From: Pseudomonadota bacterium
GTDB taxonomy: Bacteria > Pseudomonadota > Alphaproteobacteria > RF32 > CAG-239
Direction: 5' to 3'
Assembly: GCA_021617435.1 (NCBI GenBank)
Contig: JAJWCP010000049.1
Coordinates: forward strand, 1-10,387
Length of the DNA stretch: 10,387 bases
Numbering within the stretch: position 1 is the first letter of the stretch; every line of letters starts with the position of its first letter. Position numbers and translations under genes: made by a program. This document shows, piece after piece, positions 1 through 5,735 of this stretch. The notes beneath the pieces are model-generated. The model was not told the origin of the DNA. It saw only the letters and a list, made by a program, of their open reading frames with translations, and did no database searches.

Positions 1-368
1 GTTTCTATACCATAAAAATACTGAAACTCCCGAATATGATATGTAGAATCCGGATCAGCCACACATGCCCTTATCCCCAAAAATATAGGATTAAATCCTG
101 ATAGTGCCAGCTCCTCTTTTGCTTCTCGCAAAATAGCCTCTTTAACGGTTTCATCACCTTCCACATGACCACCTACGGCAAAATCTATAAAATCATATCT
201 TTTAAAAGTATATGAAGCTTTAGGATAAATAGTTTGAAAATATAAAGTATGTAACTTTTTATTAAAAACAATTCCGGTAACAACCTTATGCCATAAAGCA
301 AAGCTGTGCACCACCCTTTTATCTTCATTATATAGTGGCACCATTTTTTCATCATACACCTTTAACAT
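1..368 (-). CDS. Nudix hydrolase, partial (C-terminus beyond window)
   Basis: This is the N-terminal part, about 122 residues, of a Nudix-fold hydrolase; the 3' end is cut off by the window's left edge. A canonical 23-residue Nudix box lies at residues 67-89: G67, five residues, E73, seven residues, then REAKEEL. The box binds the divalent metal used to cleave nucleoside-diphosphate-linked substrates. Position 88 is Ala where the consensus has Gly. The upstream part (VPLYNEDKRVVHS, then a W-H-K segment) resembles the YfcD/isopentenyl-diphosphate-isomerase-like branch, but substrate cannot be read from this. Start: an ATG at 374 directly abuts AAGGAG with no spacer, whereas the in-frame ATG at 368 has a 6-base spacer, so I chose 368. 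It lies downstream of a terminator and is probably separate from the gene before it. The family is secure; the substrate is unknown. Confidence 0.88.
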   Translation of the reverse strand, partial: MLKVYDEKMVPLYNEDKRVVHSFALWHKVVTGIVFNKKLHTLYFQTIYPKASYTFKRYDFIDFAVGGHVEGDETVKEAILREAKEELALSGFNPIFLGIRACVADPDSTYHIREFQYFYGIE

Positions 369-402
369 TTTCATCTCCTTGTAAAATATTCGCAATCAGC
401 CT

Positions 403-443
403 AAATTAAAAGCCGTTACTTTTAAGTAAACGGCTTTTAATTT
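403..443 (-). terminator. Rho-independent terminator after the nitronate monooxygenase-like gene
   Basis: The two arms (403-420 and 425-443) are complementary over 18 base pairs with a single bulged base, around a 4-base loop. The core is AAAAGCCGTT paired with its complement. The outer stem is A/T-rich, so either transcript ends in a U-rich run. It begins 14 bases past the stop codon of the leftward gene at 457, so it most likely ends that transcript and separates it from the Nudix gene. Confidence 0.8.
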
Positions 444-456
444 GTAATCAATAAAC

Positions 457-1845
457 TCAATCGCCTGACTTTATTTTTTCAATCAGTTCTTTAACGCTAG
501 GAATTCCGTTGCGGTAAAGCGGATCGGTTGCAAACCGATAAACCTGATGTCCGGCAAACAACAAGTGGTCTTTAATGCTGCCGCCGTGCCCGACTTCATA
601 CAATGTTTTATGAATGCAGTATGTACGAGGATCCGGCAATTTTCCGGTAGTGCCGTTAGCTTTAGACCAAGTTGAAAACTGGCATTGCGAAAGACAGCCC
701 ACACATTCCGCGCGGTCTTTTTTCATTTGTTGCCAATCCTCCTCGCTCATAAACACCACGGTTTTATCCGGCGTTTCCTGTGCTACCGTCAATCCGGCAT
801 TTATCTGATTTTGCGCCTTTTGCATATCTTCAGGTTTTACATAAACCATGCGATGCGCATTAACTTTAAGCTCTGCGGTATATTCCGCGTCAGGCTCGTC
901 TTTAAAAGCAACCTCGCCGTTTTTCCGTTCAATTAATTTTTCCAAAAACGAATTTTTAATCGCTGATGAGAAAAATCCGGTCGGACTGAATTTTTGCAAA
1001 ATCACATCGCCTTTTTTCAAATTAAGCATCAAGTTTTTCCATGCGTCGCTAATCGGGCTTTCTTTGGTAATCATCGGGCGAGTTCCGAACTGAAACGCCA
1101 CATCGCCCAATTCCGGATTACCGATATAATCCTGCCAATCGCTTAACTTCCAAACTCCGCCGGCAATAATAATCGGCGTTTTTTCCAAACCCAAACTCCT
1201 AAGCACGCGGCGCAGTTCCACCAAGCGGTTATACGGCGGCTCCGGCGCGTTCGGATTTTCAGCGTTAGACAAGCCGTTATGTCCGCCCGCCAGCCACGGA
1301 TCTTCATAAACCACGCCGCCCAAATATTCCGAGCATTTGGCATACGCGCGCTTCCACAAAACCTGAAAAGCCCGCGCCGATGAAATAATCGGATAGTAAT
1401 AAACCTTAAAAGATGACGCCAACTCGCCCAAATGATACGGCAAACCGGCTCCGCAGGTCACCCCGTGAATCAAACCGCGGCTTCCTTCTAAAATTGACTT
1501 AATAATACGCTCTGAATCAGCCATTTCCCAAAGCATATTCATATGAATACGCCCGTTGCCGCCGGCAATTTCATACGCGAGCTTCGCTTGGTCTATCCCT
1601 CCCCTGATGGCGTATTCAACCATTTCCTCATGCCTGTCGGCGCGGCGTTTTTGTAAAAAGCGCTCAATAATAACATTACCTTTGTTGTCATAAGCGTCAG
1701 GACTTACCGCTGAAAATGTGCCAACGCAGTTTTCGCGCGCCCACGCGCCGGCGCTGTATCCGTTACTGCCGTTAATTCCTTTGCCGCCCTCAACCAGCGG
1801 CAAAACTTCCTTGCCGGATATTATAACCGAATTAAGCTGTTTCAC
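457..1845 (-). CDS. Nitronate monooxygenase / 2-nitropropane dioxygenase-family flavoprotein
   Basis: A 462-residue FMN-dependent TIM-barrel protein of the nitronate monooxygenase/FabK-like superfamily. Family members oxidise alkyl nitronates or act as NAD(P)H-dependent flavin oxidoreductases. Visible signatures are GVTCGAGLP near 128-136, AGGHNG at 186-191 (H189 matches the family's catalytic-histidine motif), IIIAGGVW at 225-232 and the phosphate-binding-like AFQFGTRP at 250-257. It is longer than the typical 310-380 residues. The extra C-terminal part carries C381-x2-C384-x3-C388 and C410, which could bind metal or form disulfides. The start is a GTG at 1845 with AGAGGA 8 bases upstream; no ATG fits better. 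The gap to the kinase gene is 140 bases with no convincing terminator or promoter, so read-through from the upstream operon cannot be excluded. The barrel family is secure; the physiological substrate is not. Confidence 0.87.
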   Translation of the reverse strand: MKQLNSVIISGKEVLPLVEGGKGINGSNGYSAGAWARENCVGTFSAVSPDAYDNKGNVIIERFLQKRRADRHEEMVEYAIRGGIDQAKLAYEIAGGNGRIHMNMLWEMADSERIIKSILEGSRGLIHGVTCGAGLPYHLGELASSFKVYYYPIISSARAFQVLWKRAYAKCSEYLGGVVYEDPWLAGGHNGLSNAENPNAPEPPYNRLVELRRVLRSLGLEKTPIIIAGGVWKLSDWQDYIGNPELGDVAFQFGTRPMITKESPISDAWKNLMLNLKKGDVILQKFSPTGFFSSAIKNSFLEKLIERKNGEVAFKDEPDAEYTAELKVNAHRMVYVKPEDMQKAQNQINAGLTVAQETPDKTVVFMSEEDWQQMKKDRAECVGCLSQCQFSTWSKANGTTGKLPDPRTYCIHKTLYEVGHGGSIKDHLLFAGHQVYRFATDPLYRNGIPSVKELIEKIKSGD

Positions 1846-1985
1846 TTTTTGTTTCCTCTGTTAAAAAACACATACCTGATATATTTATGCCATTTTTGCC
1901 CAAAATAAAAGTAGGCACTTGCACGGCATATAGTACCTTTACGGAAACAATTAAAGGAAATCTGCGCTTTTTAAAGCTCAAAAAA

Positions 1986-3458
1986 TTAATTTGCCAACGC
2001 GAGCATAGCAACTGAAAAATCATTTAACAGCAAAAAGCTAACCGACATATTTATTAAAGCGTAAATTTTAAGCATGTTAAGCAAGGCAACATTTTTAAAC
2101 ACCGACTGCCTTTGCCAAATATAATCCAGCAAAACAAACAAACCTTTAAGCAAAATCACCGCCACCAAAAGCTGAAAAGCAAACCCGCACTTTATAAGCA
2201 CTGGCTTTAACGGCGCCAACATAAACGAAATAAGCGCAAAAAATATCAGATACGCCGCCACTGCCGCCCAGGCAATTTTAGTCAGCCGCAGTAATTTTTC
2301 CTCATTTTCTTTTTTGTTTTTTTCATTGGCTTCGCTTGAAAGCTCTGAAACATCAATGCCTCTGATTTTAGCAGGCATAGCCTTTTTTTGCTGAATTGCC
2401 GCCATATCCTGCTTAAATTTTTCTTCCATAACACACAATCCGCAACCTTTATCGGTAAAATAAATATGGTCCGGATTCTTTTTACATTCTTTAATTTTAG
2501 TAAACAGATATTCCAAATGGAGCATCCATTCCTTAGCTGTCGGTCGTTTTTTACCTTTAACAAACGCCCTGTCAAACAGCTCCAAAGTTTTAGAATCAAA
2601 ATAATTATGAATACTGTACGGATTCGGATCTTGATATGAGTCTGGAAAAAGCCCGTACGCATAATGATATTTTTCAATACGGTCTTGAATAGTAAGCATT
2701 TCATCGTTTTGCTTACGCGGTATACCTGAAAACGGGTGGATACCGTTATTTAAGAGCTTAAATATCATCACGGCGAGCGCAAACTTATCCTGCTCCTCGC
2801 CCATTTCTTCACAAGCCTGCCGCATACCTTCGGGATAAATATATTCTTCGCTGACGTATTCCGCCGGATAACGCCCTTTTTCGCCTTTAATTGAAAATCC
2901 GTCGCAATCAAACATCGCCACAATCATATTTTCTTTATAGACTGAAACATTCGTCGGTTTTAAGTCAACGATATAATGTCCGCACCGGTGCAACGCCGCC
3001 ACCATAGACGCCACATTATACGCCGCATATAACCGGTTTGAATATTTTTCGGAAAGACACAGCCTTTGCCGCACTGCTTTTTGCATTAAATGGTCTAATG
3101 AAACCGCCTCGTCGGTATTAATCAATGGCATTAAATAGCCGACACAAAAGCCTTCGTCATCTTCCAAAACCGCCACCGGCCACGCAATTTGCACATAATT
3201 TTTGCCATCGCACTGTTGCATCGGAATATTGGGACGGTTGTGCAACATCGCCTCCAACTTTTGCCGATTGGTATGGCTTTTGTTGCGATCATGAAAAATT
3301 TTTGCCACTAAGTGCGGATTAGTCACATCTTTATAAATTTTACCGGCGGCTCCGCCCCTGTTTAACAGCTCGCCGAGTTTTTCGTGTTCAAAGTGCCCAT
3401 CGGCATAAATAGCGTTATAATATAAAGAAGTACCTGCCACCATCACAATCCGACCCAT
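1986..3458 (-). CDS. Membrane-anchored Hanks-type Ser/Thr kinase of the TerY-P/YegI type
   Basis: A 490-residue protein kinase, third member of the VWA-PP2C-kinase triad. The kinase domain spans about 25-320: glycine loop NRGGAAGKIY (33-42), ATP-anchoring lysine in VAKIF (K53), a hinge region with WPVAVLED and GYLMP (93-111), catalytic loop VDLKPTN (D165, K167, N170) and a DFG-like DCDGF (184-188). The catalytic-loop His/Arg is replaced by Ile-Val, as in divergent YegI-like kinases. After it comes NPDHIYF with CGLC (C339, C342), matching the CxxC knuckle usual in TerY-P kinases. Residues 379-394 are a charged linker, followed by three or four hydrophobic helices (about 394-415, 420-447, 455-488), so the catalytic domain is probably cytoplasmic and tethered to the inner membrane. 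The start at ATG 3458 overlaps the PP2C gene by 16 bases. The alternative ATG at 3443 would share one base with the PP2C stop (TGATG) and give a protein 5 residues shorter; neither has a strong ribosome-binding site. Confidence 0.88.
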   Translation of the reverse strand: MGRIVMVAGTSLYYNAIYADGHFEHEKLGELLNRGGAAGKIYKDVTNPHLVAKIFHDRNKSHTNRQKLEAMLHNRPNIPMQQCDGKNYVQIAWPVAVLEDDEGFCVGYLMPLINTDEAVSLDHLMQKAVRQRLCLSEKYSNRLYAAYNVASMVAALHRCGHYIVDLKPTNVSVYKENMIVAMFDCDGFSIKGEKGRYPAEYVSEEYIYPEGMRQACEEMGEEQDKFALAVMIFKLLNNGIHPFSGIPRKQNDEMLTIQDRIEKYHYAYGLFPDSYQDPNPYSIHNYFDSKTLELFDRAFVKGKKRPTAKEWMLHLEYLFTKIKECKKNPDHIYFTDKGCGLCVMEEKFKQDMAAIQQKKAMPAKIRGIDVSELSSEANEKNKKENEEKLLRLTKIAWAAVAAYLIFFALISFMLAPLKPVLIKCGFAFQLLVAVILLKGLFVLLDYIWQRQSVFKNVALLNMLKIYALINMSVSFLLLNDFSVAMLALAN

Positions 3459-4189
3459 AATAAAGTTTTGTCATCAGGGTTAATTTGGTTAGCCCTATGC
3501 GCCGACAAAGTGTTGTTTAAGGCTCTCACTGCTTTGCTTTTTGACGATTCGCTCATTAAAAACTGATTTATCGGCTCAATAAAGCCGCATTCAAAACCGT
3601 CAAAATTTTTCTTGAACGCAAAGCCGGTAACTCCATCCGTCATCAGCATAATACTTTGCGCTTTTTCAAACGGCGTAAAGCGCAAACTGTCTTTCCAATC
3701 GTCCATGGTATAAAAATAAGTCTCGCATGAAAACATGCCGTTTTCAGGCTCTGAAACCACCGCCCGAAACGGAGCTTGCAAAAGCGCCACCGCTGCGCCG
3801 TCCCCGATATGAAAAAACACGCCGCGACCGCGCATATAAACCGCACCCACCACCGTGGCGGCAAAATCAATCAATCCGTTTTCATCTTTGCTTTTATTAA
3901 AGCGATGATATATCAACTTTTGTCTGGCCGCTTCAAGCGCGTGCATAATTTTACGATTAATATCGGCAAATGAGCATGAAATTAAAATATCGCACAGCGT
4001 TTCACATACAACTTTTGCCCCTATTTTGCCGAACTTAGCCGAACCGGCGCCGTCTGAAACCACCGCCACAACCTTGTTGCCTTTGCGCGCATGGCAAAAG
4101 CAATCCTGACACGGCATATTTTTAGCCGTGTGATAAGTTCCGGTCACGCTGGTGGCAACAACTTGTATATTTGGCTGCTTATTTTTCAT
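3443..4189 (-). CDS. PP2C-family protein phosphatase of the TerY-P triad (YegK/PphC-like)
   Basis: A 248-residue metal-dependent protein phosphatase, probably reversing phosphorylation by the kinase encoded next. PP2C motifs in order: MPCQD (D29), VSDGAGSAK with metal ligand D46, HIGDGAAV (D130), MLMTDGVTGF (D185) and the terminal DDKTLLW (D240). These aspartates form the two-metal centre in this family. No membrane segment or signal peptide, so it is cytoplasmic. The reading frame is also open from a TTG at 4201, giving four more residues, but that TTG has only about 2 bases between it and AGAGGA. The ATG at 4189 overlaps the VWA stop codon by 11 bases, which fits translational coupling, so I chose it. 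It overlaps the following kinase gene as well. YegK in E. coli is an experimentally shown PP2C-like phosphatase; equivalence here is by motif and order only. Confidence 0.88.
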   Translation of the reverse strand: MKNKQPNIQVVATSVTGTYHTAKNMPCQDCFCHARKGNKVVAVVSDGAGSAKFGKIGAKVVCETLCDILISCSFADINRKIMHALEAARQKLIYHRFNKSKDENGLIDFAATVVGAVYMRGRGVFFHIGDGAAVALLQAPFRAVVSEPENGMFSCETYFYTMDDWKDSLRFTPFEKAQSIMLMTDGVTGFAFKKNFDGFECGFIEPINQFLMSESSKSKAVRALNNTLSAHRANQINPDDKTLLWVGL

Positions 4190-4865
4190 TCCAGTCTTCA
4201 ATGTCCTCTAACAAAGCATTGGCATTCGGAGCCGCCTTTGATATACATGAAACACTGCGGCTAAGCCACAAAAAGAACTCGGTAAATTTAAGACCGGTCA
4301 AACGCTTGGGCGAAATCAATGAAAACTTGGCAAGTTTTTCCATATTGGCGCCCTGTGTACCCACCGCATGAATAATCACTTTTTTGTTTTGCTGAGCGTA
4401 GCGACATTTTTCCGCTGATTGCTCCCAACCATAATCTGTAGGTTCGCCGTCACTGATTAAAAAAATCCACGGACGTTTTGAAGTCACGCCGCAGCTGTCG
4501 TACAAACATTTTTGCTCTTCAATTTTTTGCAGCGCCAACTCCATGGCTTTGCCAAGCGGAGTAAGCCCTCCCGCTTCCATAACCGGCGCGGTAAAATCCA
4601 TCGCGTCAACCCAATCAGAGCTGATAACCGCCTCGTCTTTACCGCAAGCTTTAATAATCAACAATTGCACGCGCGCTCCTGCATCAGTATCTTCTTTAAG
4701 CTCTTTTTCCAAAGCCGCCAAACCGGCATTAAGCTGTTTAATCGGCTCGCCCCGCATGGAGCCCGAGCAATCAAGCACCAGCACGCACGGCGTGCGCTCG
4801 TTGCTGTTATTGGCAAACGCCACATTAGGAATAATATCTTCTGAATTTTGATTGTTAACTGCCAT
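4179..4865 (-). CDS. TerY-like von Willebrand factor A domain protein (YegL-like)
   Basis: A 228-residue cytoplasmic VWA protein. The metal-ion-dependent adhesion site is complete: DCSGS (D32, S34, S36), T102 in GGLTPLG and D139 in ISDGEPTD. The C-terminal FFLWLSRSVSCISK (197-210) matches the F-x-W-L-S-x-S signature typical of TerY/YegL proteins, which separates it from other VWA families. No signal peptide. In TerY-P systems the VWA protein is thought to act as a metal-dependent scaffold or substrate for the kinase-phosphatase pair; that role is known for the family only as a proposal. GGAGAG sits 4 bases before the ATG at 4865. It begins 12 bases after the lipoprotein gene and overlaps the PP2C gene, so it is the second gene of the operon. 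No TerC/TerD-type tellurite-resistance gene is visible within the window. Confidence 0.9.
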   Translation of the reverse strand: MAVNNQNSEDIIPNVAFANNSNERTPCVLVLDCSGSMRGEPIKQLNAGLAALEKELKEDTDAGARVQLLIIKACGKDEAVISSDWVDAMDFTAPVMEAGGLTPLGKAMELALQKIEEQKCLYDSCGVTSKRPWIFLISDGEPTDYGWEQSAEKCRYAQQNKKVIIHAVGTQGANMEKLAKFSLISPKRLTGLKFTEFFLWLSRSVSCISKAAPNANALLEDIEDWNEK

Positions 4866-4877
4866 TTTTCTCTCCGA

Positions 4878-5015
4878 TTAACGCCGCGGATAAGTATGCG
4901 GATAGCCACCGCCATCTATCGGCTCCGGGCTTGAAATTTTGCCGCAAGCCGTAACCGAAACGCTGATTGCGGCAATTATCAGCGCCATTGAAAATATTTT
5001 CAAAATATATCTCAT
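4878..5015 (-). CDS. lptM: Small LptM-like outer-membrane lipoprotein (45 residues)
   Basis: A short gene of 45 codons. The protein starts MRYILKIFSMALIIAAISVS, then VTAC (lipobox, C24) and ends GKISSPEPIDGGGYPHTYPRR. It has a basic N-terminus, a hydrophobic signal and a lipidation cysteine followed by Gly-Lys. The tail is short and Pro-rich, as in the LptM/YifL family (CGxKGPLxxP). The final Y-P-x-x-Y-P-R resembles tails I know from alphaproteobacterial members. LptM in E. coli assists oxidative maturation of the LPS translocon LptD. AAGG lies 7 bases upstream of the ATG, and a near-consensus promoter lies at 5052-5080, so it is first in the operon, with the VWA gene 12 bases downstream. In many alphaproteobacteria this gene follows argH and precedes lysA, beside divergent tlpA; here neither argH nor lysA is present. 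The lipoprotein call is strong; identity with LptM is moderate. Confidence 0.8.
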   Translation of the reverse strand: MRYILKIFSMALIIAAISVSVTACGKISSPEPIDGGGYPHTYPRR

Positions 5016-5030
5016 TTTTTAACCTTTTTC

Positions 5031-5059
5031 TTGTATCTGAAATTTTATGCTATTATATT
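5031..5059 (+). promoter_or_regulatory. Candidate sigma70-type promoter for the TlpA-like gene
   Basis: On the rightward strand there is TTGTAT (5031-5036), a 17-base spacer and TATATT (5054-5059). Transcription would start near 5066, about 40 bases ahead of the ATG at 5107. The -10 element occupies nearly the same bases as the -10 of the leftward promoter. Confidence 0.5.
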
Positions 5060-5080
5060 CAAAACAATCGCAATATACAA
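5052..5080 (-). promoter_or_regulatory. Sigma70-type promoter for the lptM-VWA-PP2C-kinase operon
   Basis: On the leftward strand there is a -35 box TTGTAT (5080-5075), a 17-base spacer and a perfect TATAAT -10 box (5057-5052). Transcription would begin near 5045, about 30 bases before the lipoprotein start codon. It overlaps the rightward promoter of the thioredoxin gene. Confidence 0.72.
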
Positions 5081-5106
5081 AGCAATTTTAAGGATTTTAA
5101 CAAGTT

Positions 5107-5643
5107 ATGTGCAAATTTATATTTCGCCTTGTTTTTATAGCTCTGTTGCAGGTTGCTCCGGCGCTTGCCGCTGAAGACGCTGTCAACATTTACGACAAAC
5201 CGCGTGAAGTTCCGTCGCATCAAATAGAATACCAAAGCGGTCAAAAATTCAAACTTTCTGATTTTAATGGCGATTTTGTGCTTGCTCATTTTTGGTCGCG
5301 TGATTGCGCGCCTTGCGTAGCCGAGCTTAAAAATCTTAACACTTTTTATAACAAAACGCAAAATGACGGCATCAGGCTTTTAATGATTTCCAACAACAGC
5401 GAATGGAAAAACGTTTCAGAGCAACGCCGTTTTTTAAACAAATACAAAGCCCAGGATTTAGACTTTTACACCGACAACAGCGGACAAGTTGCCGCTGATT
5501 TAGGAATTTTCACCAGTCCTCACACGGTGTTAATCAATACCCAAGGACAGGAAATCGGACGGATTCGTGGCAGCGCCGACTGGAGCAGACCTGCAGTAAT
5601 CAAATATATCCGCGATTTAAAGGAAAAACACGGCAGCATATAG
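5107..5643 (+). CDS. TlpA-like periplasmic thiol-disulfide oxidoreductase (thioredoxin fold)
   Basis: A 178-residue exported thioredoxin-fold protein. Residues 1-21 form a signal peptide (hydrophobic run, probable cleavage after PALA). The mature part has an AhpC/TlpA-type core: a KLSDFNGDFVLAHFW strand, the active site C67-A-P-C70 in a WSRDCAPC context, a middle LLMISNN strand, FYTDNSGQVAADLGI, the cis-proline region TSPHT (P138) and a VLIN strand. The C-terminal RGSADWSRPAVIKYI matches the A-x-W-x-x-P ending common in TlpA/ResA proteins. Known relatives reduce disulfides in the periplasm, for example during cytochrome c or oxidase assembly; the substrate here is unknown. AAGGA lies about 11 bases before the ATG. 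It is divergent from the lipoprotein gene and 92 bases upstream of the cysteine-rich protein gene, which makes that protein a conceivable folding client. No terminator is evident after it. Confidence 0.87.
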   Translation: MCKFIFRLVFIALLQVAPALAAEDAVNIYDKPREVPSHQIEYQSGQKFKLSDFNGDFVLAHFWSRDCAPCVAELKNLNTFYNKTQNDGIRLLMISNNSEWKNVSEQRRFLNKYKAQDLDFYTDNSGQVAADLGIFTSPHTVLINTQGQEIGRIRGSADWSRPAVIKYIRDLKEKHGSI

Positions 5644-5673
5644 CTTAAAATTATCCCGGCCATGTAAAACTTC

Positions 5674-5709
5674 TTGACGACTAAACCCAAATAATATACA
5701 CTATATAAT
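5674..5709 (+). promoter_or_regulatory. Candidate promoter for the cysteine-rich protein gene
   Basis: TTGACG (5674-5679) matches five of the six bases of the -35 consensus. With a 17-base spacer it meets TACACT (5697-5702). A perfect TATAAT lies at 5704-5709 but 24 bases away, too far for the usual spacing. AAGG at 5723-5726 then precedes the ATG at 5736 by 9 bases. The gene can therefore be expressed apart from the thioredoxin gene. Confidence 0.55.
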
Positions 5710-5735
5710 AGGAAAAAATTTTAAGGCGCACCGAT

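Noticed and set aside
1846..1985. Promoter or terminator in the 140-base gap after the kinase gene
   Set aside because: Only weak -10-like stretches without a paired -35, and a 4-5 bp hairpin without a T-run; nothing strong enough to annotate.
1832..2023. A 63-codon leftward frame covering the gap between the kinase and nitronate monooxygenase genes
   Set aside because: It overlaps both neighbours out of frame, has no ribosome-binding site or recognisable domain, and is best explained as chance.
4179..4201. TTG at 4201 as the start of the PP2C gene
   Set aside because: The AGAGGA is only about 2 bases from the TTG; the ATG at 4189 overlapping the VWA stop is the more usual coupled start.
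1986..4865. Classifying the triad as a full tellurite-resistance (ter) cluster
   Set aside because: No TerB, TerC, TerD or TerZ protein is encoded in the window; only the TerY-P-type signalling part is present.
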